Shown: positions 33,493-45,103, counted from the stretch's first letter. The stretch is DNA of 64,000 nucleotides from Gonocerus acuteangulatus (GCA_946811695.1 OX328131.1:13570017-13634016); one strand, 5' to 3'. Made by a program: numbers and translations. Notes: generated from the letters alone by a model not told the origin.

Positions 33493-36400
33493 CTAGCTAA
33501 GAAATAACAATGAACTGAAGTCCCCCTGGGGATGAAATAAACTAACTCTGGTAAGGAGCGTGCCGGAAGGAGTGCGCACAACGGCGGTACGGGTGACTCC
33601 GTCTCTGCCGGGGAAGGCTTCGGCAATCCTACCGACTGGCCATACTCCTGTCATAGGGCGGCGCTCAATAAGGATGACCAGGTCACCAGCCTTGAGATTG
33701 GGCGTAGGTCTAGACCACTTGGAGCGTTGTTGGAGGGTATGGAGATATTCCCTGCTCCATCGGTTCCACAGGTGTGCAGTCTGTGTCTTGACGGCCTGCC
33801 AACGGGTCATCGGAGACGCTGTGGGAGTCGAGAAGCCAAGTGCAGTTGGCGATGCCAAGAGTGGGGCTCCAACGAGGAAGTGTCCAGGTGTCAGCACGTC
33901 GAAGCTGGAAGCATCTTCGGAAAGCGGGCACAGAGGTCGAGAATTTAGCAGTGCTTCGATTCTGGAGAGAATTGTGGAGAGTTCCTCGAATGTGTGAGGC
34001 TGTTTGCCCATGACGCTAGTGAGGAGTGATTTTACAGATTTCACCCCGGCCTCCCAGAGTCCGCCGAAGTGCGGAGCGCGTGGTGGGATGAAAGACCATT
34101 TGATCCCACGGGGAGACAGGTGCCCTTGGATCTCGTCATTGGATGTCTTGATGGACTTAACTATAGACTTTAGGAACCGAGAGGCACCGATGAAATTGGA
34201 GCCATGATCAGAAAACAAGATGCTTGGTGTGCCTCTTCGGGCTATAAAACGGTCCAAGGCAGCTAAGAAAGCTGGGGTGCTAAGAGAGCTAACAAGCTCG
34301 AGATGGAGTGCCTTGCTGGCCATGCAGACGAACAGGCAGAGATAGGATTTGCCGAGTGAAGCGTTGCGTCGCCTAGATTCCTTTATGTAAAATGGTCCCG
34401 CGTAATCTATGCCTACGTGATCGAAGGCCTTGATGATGCTGAACCTTTCCTTGGGTAGAGGTGCCATTATTGGATTGATGGGCTTGGCCTTGTAAAGACG
34501 GCAGTGGACGCAACTTTGGGTCCTGCCGCGGATTAGTTTAGCGGCTCTAGGAATCCAGTAGCGGAGTCTTAGAAGCGCCAGGCATAGTGAAGGTCCTGCA
34601 TGAAAGTTGCGCACATGGATGTCGTCTATCAGAATCTTTGATAAATGCGCTCGGGGCGGCAGCAAAATTGGATGCTTTTGGCTCTGGGGGAGTGACGACT
34701 CTTGAAGACGGCCGCCCACCCTGACAACACCCGCCTCATCAATGATGGGGCAGAGTGACTCATACTCTCTAGGGTGCGGTCCTCCCTGGGTGAGAGCTCG
34801 AGGGAGATGGAGTCTCTGCACGAACAGGATACAGCGTTCCTCGGCTTGTGCCAATTCCTCGGGCGTCAGCTGCGTTTGGAGAGGAGGAGATTTTCCTTGC
34901 AGTCTCGCTCCGGTTGCGTTCAGGGCCCGGAGGATTCGTGCGGTGGTTCTTATGAGGCGCGGATATGACGAGAACGCTGTGGTCCAGTCTTCAACGGGAG
35001 CTGGTGGTGACTGAGGAGGAGTGATGAGGGCAAACACGCTACTCGGCTCGCTGTTTCCGCTCCATGATTCAACGGGATTTCGTAACCACGCGGGGCCGGT
35101 CCACCACAGTTCGTCGCGTAAGAGTTGTTTGGGCGTGGTTCCTCGGGACGCTACGTCGGCGGGATTGTCAGAGGAGGGTACATGGCGCCACTGCTGCACA
35201 GGGATGACCTTAAGGATTTGCGAGACGCGGTTGGCTTCGAACACTTGCAGGTTGTACACGGGAGTATGGAGCCAAGATAGAACAACTCTGGAGTCTGTGT
35301 AGCATATCGTTTCCGATTGGCATTGAAACGGGACAGAGGCAAGTAACCGAGCTAATAGAAGAGCCCCACAGAGTTCGAGGCGAGCAATAGAGTGAAACCG
35401 CAAAGGTGCAACCTTCGTCTTCGCCTTGATCAAAGACACCTTTGTCACGCCACTTGGGTCCTCTGACCGCAAGTAAAGTGTTGCCGCATAGCCGCGGGCG
35501 GAAGCGTCACAGAATCCTATGAACTGCATGGAGGCTTTGGGAGTGGTTACGTAGCGATGAATTCGGATGGATGTTAGCAATGGCCACTCTGAAACAAGCT
35601 GTAACCAGAGGGCTAGGATTCCTTCAGGGAGCTCTTCATCCCAGTCTATGTTGCGTTTCCATACTTCTTGGATCAAAGCTTTGGCTGAGAGCACGATGGG
35701 AGCGAGTAGTCCGAGAGGGTCGAAGATTCTCGCTACGGCTGATAACATGGCGCGCTTGGTGACGTGCTCGAAGGGGGTATTCCGGATCGTGTACAGAAAT
35801 GAATCAAGGTGTGGATTCCAGCAGAGCCCCAGGATTTTCACGAAGTCGCCTTCTGGCGGCACGACGGAGACTAGATCAACTCTGTCGGAACTGCATGATG
35901 AAGGAAGAATCTTAGGACAATTTGACGCCCACTTGCTTAGTTCAAATCCTCCTGCCGCGAAAAGATCAGTTAATTGGCGAATAAGCTGAGTTGCCTCTTC
36001 CTTCGTCTCTGCTCCGCTCACAATGTCATCGACATACATGTCGCGTGGTATTCGCAAAGCGGCTATTGGGAAACGATGGCCTTCGTCTAGAACGAGCTGG
36101 CGGATCACTCGAAGAGCCTGAAAGGCGCTAGATTTCACACCGTAAGTGACGGTGGAAAATTCCATTTCCGAAACGGATGTCGAGGGATCGCTGCGCCAAA
36201 GTATATGCTGATAGCGCCGATCTTCTGGATGAATCAGGATTTGTCGATACATTTTCACGAGGTCAGCGCAAACGGCGACGGCGTGCAATCGAAAGCGGAT
36301 TAGGATAGAACATAGGTCTTCTTGCAGCTTGGGTCCTGCATGAAGGAGGTCGTTAAGACTTTGGGCTGTAGAGGGGCAGGACGCATCGAAAACCACACGT

Positions 36401-38724
36401 AGCTTGCTGCCCTGCGGACCTTCTTGCCATATGCCGTGGTGAGGGATTAGATACTGAGACTGCTGCGTTGTGGGTGACATATGCTTGAGGGCGAGATATT
36501 CTCTCATGAAGTCACCATATCTCTGGGCGAATATGCGGTCTCTGCGGAACTTGGATTCCAGTGAGTAGAACCGACGTAGAGATACTTCCCTGTTGTGGCC
36601 TATACGAGGGTGTTTATCCTTGAAAGGCAAGCGAACGACGTATCTGCCTTCTGCGGTTCTCGAATGCGTTTGGAGGAAGTGGTCCTCGCAGAGGGCATCA
36701 TCTGGATGGTCCCTTTGCGCCGGGGAGGGTTCTTCTAGCTCCCAGAAAGCCCTAAGTTGTTGCTCCACGTTCATTGGAGAGTCCAGGAAAAAGGAATGAG
36801 TCTGCGAGGACTGCACGTTATGGAGGACTCCCGTCACAATGAGGCCAAATATTGATGGATGGAAGAATATGTCTCGGATTCCAGAAGGCTGAGGTGCTCC
36901 TGTGATCACATGCGAATAGAGATCGGCCCCGATAAGTATTTGAACTGGCTGGGGGCTGCCAAATTGATAATCCGCCAACGGATACTGGGCGAGTTGCTGG
37001 ACGGTGGCGGAGGGCACTTCCTGGCTAGGAATGGATGATGATATTCTATCCACAACTAAAACATTAACTGGGAGTTCTCGTTCTCCTGAAACGTTGCGGA
37101 TCGTACAAGAGGTAGTTCCCTTGAGGATGGATTTTGGGACTTGCGATTCGCCTAAGCTAAGAACCTGGCCGCTATATGACACAACTTTGGCTCCCAGATT
37201 GCGAGCGAGCTCCTTGGTGATGAAAGAGTGCTGACTCCCAGAATCCAAGATGGCGCGGGCTGATTGATAATTGCCCCGAGAACCGCGGATCAGAACATAA
37301 GCGGTTCCTAAAAGGACCGTAGTGGTGGTGGCAACTGGATGAACTGGGGCAGAGCCAAATCCGATGAACGCGCTCGCAGTCGCCTCTTGCTGCGCAGGCT
37401 CCTTTGCTGGCTCGGAGCGTCGGGTATCACCGTTCAGTAAGGTGTGATGTCTTTTGCCGCAATTCCTGCACCGAAATCTGGAAAAACAGTTGGCGACGTG
37501 ATGTCCCGGTTTAAGGCAGTTGGAGCAAGAATTATGGGCTCTCACCACATTCAGCCTTTCTTTGATGGACATTTTGATGAATTCAGGACACTGGTGAAGA
37601 CCATGATGCTGTTGGCATTGGGCGCATCGAAGCTGGCGCCTTGCTGTGCCGCTGGTTGGATTCGCTTGGGGCCTCTCTGCCTTGGGTTGTGCCAGACTTG
37701 GTGATGAAATGTGAAGGGAAACTCCTCTTCTTTTGAAGTCTCGTGGTGAGGTGGATTTTCGGCGACTGTAATGAGGAACTGAGGAGCACGAGCTTGCGAG
37801 GTCTTCTGCCATTCTTAGTGCCAACCTGCGTTGCCTCACGAACGTTATTACTGAGTCTGCTGTTGGCATCTGCGCAGTACCTAGGCTAAGCTCATAACTG
37901 CGCCTTGTCTCAGGATCGAGAGCTCGGAGGGCTAAGGACGCCAATAGGAATTCCTCGGGGTTCTCAATATGTAGGGCCTTGAAAGCCTCGATAGAGTCTG
38001 CCACTTCATTTATGAATGAATCATGGCCTGTCCCAGCGTTGACACTTGAGGAGGCCTTATACTCAAGAAGCCTGTTGATGAGGAAGCTGGCGAGGATCCG
38101 CGGGTTGTTGTAAGTGGTCATGATCTTTTCCCAGGCAAGGGTGTATGACGCGTCATCAACGACAAGGTGGGACACTAGGGTAGCAGCCTCACCCTTTAGG
38201 GCTCCTAAGAGGTAGTGGAATTTTTCTACGTTTGTTAAGGAGGCTTCCTCGTGGATAAGCGAGCTGTAGGTGTCCCTGAAGCTTGTCCATTTTAGTAGGT
38301 CACCCGAGAAGAAAGGGATAGGAATCCTGGGAAGCTGCAGACGGGTGTGGCCTCCGTTGCAGGTAGCATTGGGAATGTCATCAGGCCGTGGTAACGCTTC
38401 ACAAACTCTAGCGGCTCTGCATGCTGCGTCTTTGAGCCTAAGAAGTTTGGCCTCATGGCTGATCATCTCGGTTTGAAATAAAAGAAACTGTGCATTCCAT
38501 GATTCGGCGGGAAAAGGGCTCACGTTGGGTTCGCCGGTTAGTTCCTCGCGCTGAAGAAATGATTCTTGATACAGCTTCCAGAATGAGCGCGCTGTGTCAA
38601 GTGACGCCTCAAGGAGGTGGACATCATCATCCGCGGTGGCCTTCAATGTGTTGATGATGCCGGTGATGCTACGGGCTAAACTGCGTAGCCGTCGCTCTAA
38701 TGTTAATGCCAGTTTGTCAGACAT
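33493..38724 (-). CDS. BEL/Pao Gag-Pol polyprotein
   Basis: 1743 codons, uninterrupted. Residues 1-330 are the Gag-like DUF1759 region. Cysteine/histidine knuckles lie at about 367-423 (CAQC..H...C, CSNCLKPGHHVANC, CRNCGKRHH). The aspartic protease active site is ILDSGSQHS with D494. Reverse transcriptase shows D821 (CADLVKMYRQ) and YVDD 897-900. RNase H has D1073 (FCDAS), E1117, D1144 (YTDS) and D1190 (NPAD). The integrase zinc finger is H1370/H1375/C1405/C1408, and the core D1440 (VGIDYAGPF), D1506 (FSDHGSNF), E1558 (FGGLWEAG). A DUF5641-type C-terminus covers about 1670-1735. All expected catalytic residues are present and domain order is normal for BEL/Pao. Start: first ATG of the frame, 1482 bases from the 5' LTR. 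Confidence 0.97.
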   Translation of the reverse strand: MSDKLALTLERRLRSLARSITGIINTLKATADDDVHLLEASLDTARSFWKLYQESFLQREELTGEPNVSPFPAESWNAQFLLFQTEMISHEAKLLRLKDAACRAARVCEALPRPDDIPNATCNGGHTRLQLPRIPIPFFSGDLLKWTSFRDTYSSLIHEEASLTNVEKFHYLLGALKGEAATLVSHLVVDDASYTLAWEKIMTTYNNPRILASFLINRLLEYKASSSVNAGTGHDSFINEVADSIEAFKALHIENPEEFLLASLALRALDPETRRSYELSLGTAQMPTADSVITFVRQRRLALRMAEDLASSCSSVPHYSRRKSTSPRDFKRRGVSLHISSPSLAQPKAERPQANPTSGTARRQLRCAQCQQHHGLHQCPEFIKMSIKERLNVVRAHNSCSNCLKPGHHVANCFSRFRCRNCGKRHHTLLNGDTRRSEPAKEPAQQEATASAFIGFGSAPVHPVATTTTVLLGTAYVLIRGSRGNYQSARAILDSGSQHSFITKELARNLGAKVVSYSGQVLSLGESQVPKSILKGTTSCTIRNVSGERELPVNVLVVDRISSSIPSQEVPSATVQQLAQYPLADYQFGSPQPVQILIGADLYSHVITGAPQPSGIRDIFFHPSIFGLIVTGVLHNVQSSQTHSFFLDSPMNVEQQLRAFWELEEPSPAQRDHPDDALCEDHFLQTHSRTAEGRYVVRLPFKDKHPRIGHNREVSLRRFYSLESKFRRDRIFAQRYGDFMREYLALKHMSPTTQQSQYLIPHHGIWQEGPQGSKLRVVFDASCPSTAQSLNDLLHAGPKLQEDLCSILIRFRLHAVAVCADLVKMYRQILIHPEDRRYQHILWRSDPSTSVSEMEFSTVTYGVKSSAFQALRVIRQLVLDEGHRFPIAALRIPRDMYVDDIVSGAETKEEATQLIRQLTDLFAAGGFELSKWASNCPKILPSSCSSDRVDLVSVVPPEGDFVKILGLCWNPHLDSFLYTIRNTPFEHVTKRAMLSAVARIFDPLGLLAPIVLSAKALIQEVWKRNIDWDEELPEGILALWLQLVSEWPLLTSIRIHRYVTTPKASMQFIGFCDASARGYAATLYLRSEDPSGVTKVSLIKAKTKVAPLRFHSIARLELCGALLLARLLASVPFQCQSETICYTDSRVVLSWLHTPVYNLQVFEANRVSQILKVIPVQQWRHVPSSDNPADVASRGTTPKQLLRDELWWTGPAWLRNPVESWSGNSEPSSVFALITPPQSPPAPVEDWTTAFSSYPRLIRTTARILRALNATGARLQGKSPPLQTQLTPEELAQAEERCILFVQRLHLPRALTQGGPHPREYESLCPIIDEAGVVRVGGRLQESSLPQSQKHPILLPPRAHLSKILIDDIHVRNFHAGPSLCLALLRLRYWIPRAAKLIRGRTQSCVHCRLYKAKPINPIMAPLPKERFSIIKAFDHVGIDYAGPFYIKESRRRNASLGKSYLCLFVCMASKALHLELVSSLSTPAFLAALDRFIARRGTPSILFSDHGSNFIGASRFLKSIVKSIKTSNDEIQGHLSPRGIKWSFIPPRAPHFGGLWEAGVKSVKSLLTSVMGKQPHTFEELSTILSRIEALLNSRPLCPLSEDASSFDVLTPGHFLVGAPLLASPTALGFSTPTASPMTRWQAVKTQTAHLWNRWSREYLHTLQQRSKWSRPTPNLKAGDLVILIERRPMTGVWPVGRIAEAFPGRDGVTRTAVVRTPSGTLLTRVSLFHPQGDFSSLLFLS

Positions 38725-40206
38725 TGTGTACTTTCAAATAAATCAAATGATAATGCATACCGGCCAGGTGGTATGCGACGAGGACGAAGAAGAAGAGAAC
38801 AGTAGGCAAGACAGCGAACAATGTACAAAATTCATGCTGAGAGGGGAGCGAACAAGCAAACAGATAAATGAAAGGCAGTGGAGAGGGGTAAAATACAAAT
38901 AAAGAAATACATGATGCTTAGATATAAACAAACAAGGTCCTGTCATGGGACTGGAACATGCCCTGAAATGAGTACGATAGACTCGGGGTGCTGGAAATTG
39001 GAGTTTGCACCGATGATGCCAACAACTTGTGACATGCAACGTGCTTGCCGCGCTCTGAGGGGGGCAAGCAGGGAAAGAAAGACAAAATCGATGCACAAGA
39101 AGATAGGCATGCTAAAGGAATGCAGGCATAAGGGCGAAAACATCAAGACATAAGCAAAATAGAATAAACATAAATGGCATAAATAAAGAAATATAAATAG
39201 AACAAGCCTAGATAGTAAAGCATGAAAATTAAAAGCTTGAATAGGTTAAGCATAAATATTATAAGCAAGAAATGACATTTATGAAATAAAATCCCCAATC
39301 CACCTGAAATAGGGAATGAAAAGTCCCCTGAAGAAGCCTGATAAAGGCATGAAACATGATAAGCATGGAAATATAAAGTTATCTTGAGCAATAAAACTTC
39401 AATAAATACCAAGTCAAGATGTAATAGATTTAATTGAAGCTACAGGCATTTACTAACATGGAAGAAAATCGCTAATGGAGATAATGAGCGCTTATGAATA
39501 TGAAACTTAATTGAATAATCGTGAGTGAAACTTTACAATAAGTTATGTTATTTATCTGAAAAAACCCACTTAAGAACTGATATAATATTATATGTTGCAC
39601 CTTGCAATTTAAATCATGAAATAGAAATAGGATATAATGCAAATAGAAAACATAATGCATATAGTATAAATGGAATGCATGTAAATAAATATACGTGATA
39701 ACTACAGGCTAGAAATATGATTTTGCTGCCTTTGACATGCCAAGGTACATAGCCTGAACAAGCATACATGCAGTGATACGTCAGTAATGCATCAAATAAA
39801 TAATGTATATGCATGCAATTTTAGTGTTTATATGTTTTATACTAAACTGCGGAATTCGCTAAGCAAGGTGCATTAAGTGAGCAGAGATAAGCATTAAAGG
39901 AGAGAGATAAGACAATGAGGCTTAAGATTAAAGACTCTCTCTTGATAATTAACTAATATGGAATTAAACCTATCTAGCTGAAGGCTCATTAAATATTAAC
40001 AAATGTTATTTATTTACTTAAATGTTAACAATAAATTTATTTATTGAACTTTAACGCCATTTATCGACGTTAAATTTGATTTTTCTGAAATTTCATCTTT
40101 ATTATTGAAATAAAATATCCACGCCGGGAGCTTCACATATGTGATTTGTATAATACTTAATTAATGTGAAAATTCGAAAATAATATCCGGCCCGGTACGG
40201 ACCACA
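38725..40206 (-). other. Long untranslated leader of the BEL/Pao element
   Basis: 1482 bases between the 5' LTR and the gag start. The part near the ORF is mixed in composition; 39140-39850 is AT-rich with many AAGCATAAATA-type words. Only short frames occur (up to 117 codons, none with motifs). Leaders of this family are usually much shorter in my understanding, so it may hold packaging or regulatory sequence, or acquired DNA. Confidence 0.7.
40190..40204 (-). other. Candidate primer binding site
   Basis: Minus-strand TGGTCCGTACCGGGC begins two bases after the 5' LTR. It starts with TGG, complementary to the CCA end of a tRNA, as a PBS must. I cannot say which tRNA matches. Confidence 0.6.
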
Positions 40207-40813
40207 TGTATATTTTGCACGCCTCCCTGGCATGGGTGGTGCGCGCAAATCTTGATCGAGCAAGCTCGGGATCGCCGGATATGAGTCCAGGCGTGGAGTT
40301 GATAAAAGTGGACTGTATGAAATGATATGTAACAAAGATTTATATGAGAAAAATAGCTATATTAAATAAAACATGTTTCTTCCCTGGGCTTGAAGAGCCA
40401 ATGGTGTTAATATTGTTAATGATTGATATTAATGTTGCCTGGGGATTATGATGGCCGCATGCTGTGATGTTGCCTCGACGTTCGCCGGTCTGCTGTCTTC
40501 GCTCCTCTCTCCTCCGCGCTCGTGCTCCTGGCCGGAGATTCGCCTCTACTCCCTCATGGCGTTGGATTGCATCTTCTTCGGTAAATGGGTGAGGAGGTTT
40601 TGCTGAGGAAGAGCTGTTGAGCGGGGTACTTGCTCTTCAGCTGCCCAGGACGTACTGCTCTCTCAAGGCTCCGTGCGTGTAGCCTAGCGCTGCGTGCTGC
40701 AGTGCGAGCTTGCAGAACTTCCTGCTTCACCCGCTGGTCCGAGAGAGTGCGTGGGATGTAGGAGAGCATCATCTTCGATAGGCGAGTGATATAGCAAGCT
40801 CGTAGATCGAACA
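40207..40813 (-). repeat. BEL/Pao 5' LTR
   Basis: 607 bp, same length as the 3' LTR. As the upstream LTR in element orientation it should hold the promoter. A clear TATA box was not assigned. Confidence 0.97.
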
Positions 40814-40824
40814 ATATATATATA

Positions 40825-41799
40825 TACACATAACTAAAATGAGCTGGAGGAAACTTTTGGTGCCATTCTTCTCTATCTTTTGAGGGAACGTTAATATGCT
40901 TGGGAGTACGCTTTTTATACGCATTCCATCGTAGGACCTTTTTTTTTTTTTTTTTTTTTTATATTCATTTGTAAATATTTTCGAAGAAGGTTGATACAAC
41001 TAGTTTTTCCGAACTAATTATCTATTTGAATATTCAGAACCGATTGATTCTGTTAAAATTGACCAAGTAGTTCCTATGATTTTTAAATGATATAAGAAAG
41101 TATTTTGAGTTAAGATGTAAAAAGTTTCTTAGAATATTTGATTAAAGTCTCTATAAAAAATATTCTGTAGTAATTTAGGATGGGACGATCTTAATTGTAT
41201 GAATAAATGCTTAAAAGCTCGAAAGTGTTAGTTTCGTTACTTTTAACGGTTCTTTGAGTTTGAATCTTTCAGTTTTTTTTAAAGCTTGTTGTATTTTTAA
41301 TTGATTTTAGCAGATATATAAGTTATGGCTTAAACAAGATACTTATAATATTTGATATTTGTTCATTGCAGAATGTCATCTACCCCAAACAGATGAACTC
41401 ATCTATCAAAAGTGACTTTTTTCCAGTTTATCTTTTTGGATTGCTGATGGATCCTTCAGTTTATCTGAGAGATATATCTAAAAAGCCTCCCTTCCTATCC
41501 TTTATCTTGAGAGCCTTCTAATCCCTGACCTTACACGCATTGCTGTAGGAACGTGTTGCTGGAAGGAGTGTAGGATTCTTGATTCAAGAGTAGCTTCACG
41601 TATCAACCCGGGACTGGGGAATCAATCTTTCCTATCCATCGACAGCTCTTACATACAGAATCAGGGCAGAAAATTAGAATCAAATGGATTTATTTGAGCC
41701 CTTTTTCTGTCTTTTTTTTCTTTTCTTTTTGTGATGAATTCATGTAAAGCCCCTTCTTATGCGAACAAAAAAGTACACAAGTGCTGCCTAAAGGGTCTA
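40825..41799. other. No gene; R3 repeat copy at 41160-41320
   Basis: A T-tract lies near 40940-40960. 41160-41320 (GTAATTTAGGATGGGACGAT, AAATGCTTAAAAGCTCG, GTTAGTTTCGTTAC) aligns with 57265-57400 and in part with 27890-28000. No coding family recognised. Confidence 0.5.
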
Positions 41800-41990
41800 C
41801 TTGTCTTAGGGTGGATAGAGTTTCACATTCGTACCTAGAAAGATGCGGGTTTCGAAACCCGGGTTGAGTTTTTTCATCTATAGGCTCAGTGACAACTTTC
41901 CTGCAGCGCAGTGGATTTTTAGGAAGGCTTCCTATACATAACCCGGCACTAATAGCCTAAGGCTGCCTAAACCTAATATATTATTAATCA
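41800..41990 (+). repeat. Possible tRNA-like SINE
   Basis: GCGGGTTTCGAAACCCG near 41845 is B-box-like, but with one extra base. It is followed by TTTTTTCATCTATAGGCTCAG and CCTGCAGCGCAGTGGATTTT, loosely resembling the body of the SINEs at 11897 and 17050. No A-tail was found. Confidence 0.4.
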
Positions 41991-42193
41991 ATGCAAATCC
42001 TAAATTAATTGAGCGTTGGGAAAGGTAAGTTTTGTTAGCCCGAAATTTTGTTGATTTGTACTTAACCCGATCATATAACGTAGAATTGTTGATGACATTT
42101 AGGTATGAGGATGTGTAATTTCAAAACGTTTTGAAAAATGTTACATACTGAAATTTCTCAGGGGCTGTTGAAGGAACTGTGGAAGTGCTGAAA

Positions 42194-42198
<5 letters not shown>

Positions 42199-42261
<63 letters not shown>

Positions 42262-42465
42262 AGAGCTGATGCTGTCAGTTCGTCTGTTCCTTTTACAAAT
42301 CCACACACTTTGACCGGTTTTAATCAATCTTGACACACATGTAGGTCTTGATCCTCGGAGTGTCATTGGCTAGGATCATTAAATCGTCTAGGTTCTGAGG
42401 TCACGGGCTGGAAACTGTTACCCCAAACAGTTACAGAAGGCTGAATTGTCAGTAATAGTCACTTC

Positions 42466-42496
<31 letters not shown>

Positions 42497-42700
42497 AATA
42501 GATATTCACCAAGACCGTAAGTCGAAAGCTAAATACGCTATTCCCTCCACTGGTGCTTTCTCATGTCTGGTTACCGATAACTCCAAGGTTCAAGTTAGAG
42601 TAGCTCTGTATGATGCTTTTTTTTTCTATTTTTTAATTTAAATGCGTTATTAGATTTTAATATTACTTATTTGGTTTCGAATTTATTTAGTGCTTCTTTT
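42199..42700 (+). mobile_element. Helitron-like minisatellite element, copy B
   Basis: (TA)n at about 42199-42257, then a single unit (TTACAAATCCACACACTTTG, CTTGACACACATGTAGGTCTT) and the family's 3' part (GAGGTCACGG, AACAGTTACAG, TTTTAATATTACTTATTTGG). A30 at 42466-42494 interrupts it. No CTAG end was identified. Confidence 0.6.
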
Positions 42701-43537
42701 TGCACTAAATATGAGCATATTTATTATTTAACTGCTAAGTAATTCATGAGTGTAACCTCAATACCTACAATTCTTGAGATAGCTAGAAAAACAGACTACT
42801 TGGTTGAAGATTTTTGCATGAACGTGTATTTAGAAATGTCTGAAGGATCCACGACCCTCTGGTTCACGCCCCCTCCTAAATAAGGACCTACCGAGGGGGA
42901 AGGGGGGAGGTAAAAGAGGGGAGCCTTTTCTAGAAGGAGTTGGTAGTAATTAGCAACTCTCGCCTTTCAACAATTAGCTACTTCGACAAACTCTAACAAT
43001 TGTTGAACCAACTCCTACCAAAGTACTCCAACAACCTACAATTGTTCGACCAACTACCTTCTCCCCGTTCCCTCCCTGTATGAAGGGGGCGATGTCTGCT
43101 GGAAAGAAGCAAGAAAAGCAAGAGAGATGGTTGCTCACTTCGTTCAGCCATGAAGCATAACTACATCCCTTGAATTGCTTCTATGTTCCTTCTATCTCCT
43201 AGTCGTTTAGACTTATTGCTTCTAGGATGCTTGCAACAACTACAACACTTTCAGGTAACTACAATTTCTAGGGGGAATTTCAAGGTCCCGATACTTTCCA
43301 GAAACATGTTCTATGATTAAATATTACTCAATTTACATACTAATGCCGTGCTTCTTTTCCACGGACATAAAATACACTGTTTATTCCATGAAAATAGTTT
43401 TGTCTGGATGAAGACGAGGTGGATTGGGTTTTATGGGATGAAAACTACTAGGTCATTTCTATCCTAAGGTATAATGTATTATTGTTAAAATACAGGAACA
43501 ATACAGAACTCAAAACTATACAATCACCATTGACGAC
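42701..43537. other. No gene recognised
   Basis: Contains a series of CAACTCCTACCAA / CAACAATTGTT-type words around 42940-43060. No coding family. Confidence 0.4.
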
Positions 43538-43672
43538 ATCTGCTGAATAACCAGTGGCTTTCAGGAATATTACAGACATTTCTAAACCCCTTTTTATGAG
43601 AAAAAGTGAATTAACATTTTTATCACAACCCTTGTTCATTAGACCATTGAAATTGCCGTAGTAGCGATCACT

Positions 43673-43729
<57 letters not shown>

Positions 43730-44460
43730 CAGGTGTTTGTCTGTTTGTTACTTATACAAATCCACACCATTTGACCGATTTAGACACAAATTGGCGCACA
43801 GGTAGATCTTAATCCAGGGAGTGTTTTAGGCTAGGTCAAAAACATCTAACATACTTCTTTCTGAATGTATGTTCCCTATAAAAATCTACATCCCTGATAG
43901 ATTTAGACCAAACTTGGCAGACAGGTAGATCTTGCTCCGGGGAGTGTTGTAGGCTAGGTCAAAAACATCTACCATCTGTCTTTCTGAATGTATGTTTCTT
44001 ATAAAAATCTACATCCCTGATAGATTTAGACCAAACTTGGCAGACAGGTAGATCTTACTCCGGGGAGTGTTGTAGGCTAGGTCAAAAACATCTACCATCT
44101 GTCTTTCTGAATGAATGTTCCTTATACAAATCCACATCCTTAATCGATTTAGACCAAACTTGGCAGACAGGTAGATCTTGCTCCGGGGAGTGTTGTAGGC
44201 TTGGTCAAAAACATCTACCATCCGTCTTTCTGAATGAATGTTCCTCATACAAATCTACATCCCTGATAGATTTAGAGCAAACTTGGCAGACAGGTAGATC
44301 TTGCTCCGGGGAGTATTGTAGGCTAGGTCAAAAACATCTACCATCTGTCTTTCTGAATGTATGTTCCTTACACAAATCCACATCCCTGATCGATTTAGAC
44401 CAAACTTGGCAGACAGGTAAATCTTGCTCCGTGGAGTGTTGTAGGCTAAGTCAAAAACGG
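43538..44460 (+). mobile_element. Helitron-like minisatellite element, copy C
   Basis: The 5' unique part (43538-43675; CATCTGCTGAATAACCAG, GTTCATTAGACCAT, GCCGTAGTAGCGATCACTTA) is shared with the reversed copy D at 53830-53990. Then come (TA)n at about 43676-43726 and six 123-bp units. The shared order of unique part, (TA)n and tandem units at two sites shows that the array travels as part of the element. Confidence 0.75.
43801..44460 (+). repeat. 123-bp tandem units
   Basis: GGTAGATCTT-type starts at 43801, 43924, 44047, 44170, 44293 and 44416 give an exact 123-bp period. The period is divisible by three, which explains the repeated-peptide frame on the minus strand at 44248-44009. Confidence 0.95.
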
Positions 44461-45020
44461 TTTAGAATCATCTTCTTGGGTTTGGCGATTTGGAGTTGAA
44501 TCACCTTGTGTACTTAGTTTTAAACTCCTCAATAGGTGCCATAATGCTGTAATATCTGTCATTTTTTATTATTTCCGCCACAAATTAGTAATTCAGTAAT
44601 ATTAAAGGACACAATATGACGCTGCAATACGCCTGAAACATTTAATACCCATAGGATTAATGATTGTAAAGTAAAAATTCACAGAAATAAAAAGGAATGA
44701 TATGATCTACACAAGAGATCTTCTTGATGTTGATGTTGAAGTTCTTCTGAATGTTGACAAGGACGACAAGTGAAGTTCATGGACAGGCAAAAGAAAACTG
44801 AACGATTCTGAAGAGTTTCTTCAGTAGAAAATGCAACAAGTGACCATGAAGAAGAAAGCTAAGCCGCCGAGATCAATCATTAGGCCTCAGAAAGCGCGAT
44901 AAAAGGATCTTTTTTAATAGGATTTCTTAGATAACTTTTAATACTTAGGTTTTACAGACTTCGTTAGGGCCTCTATTATAGAAGATCTAAACGGACTAAA
45001 TGGATTCATAAAAACATATT

Positions 45021-45021
<1 letters not shown>
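44461..45021. other. No gene recognised
   Basis: AT-rich, no motif seen. Confidence 0.4.

Positions 45022-45100
<79 letters not shown>
45022..45100 (+). repeat. T79 homopolymer
   Basis: Uninterrupted 79-base T tract, the longest homopolymer in the window. Confidence 0.95.

Positions 45101-45103
<3 letters not shown>

Larger units (their letters stand above)
32672..40813 (-). mobile_element. Full-length BEL/Pao LTR retrotransposon
   Basis: 8142 bp with 607-bp LTRs at both ends that differ at two positions by eye, and one uninterrupted gag-pol frame. LTRs begin TG and end CA in element orientation (TGTTCGATC ... ATACA). It is inserted in a (TA)n microsatellite: (TA)n ends at 32671, and ATATATATATA resumes at 40814, so the short target duplication cannot be delimited. 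The near-identical LTRs and the intact frame imply a very recent insertion and probable competence. There is no envelope-type frame downstream of pol. Confidence 0.97.

Noticed and set aside
33493..33626. Possible envelope gene after BEL pol
   Set aside because: Only 214 bases separate the pol stop from the 3' LTR, and the short frame there is a shadow of pol.
38743..39814. Short frames of 60-117 codons in the BEL leader
   Set aside because: No motifs, overlapping on both strands, and AT-rich; treated as untranslated leader.
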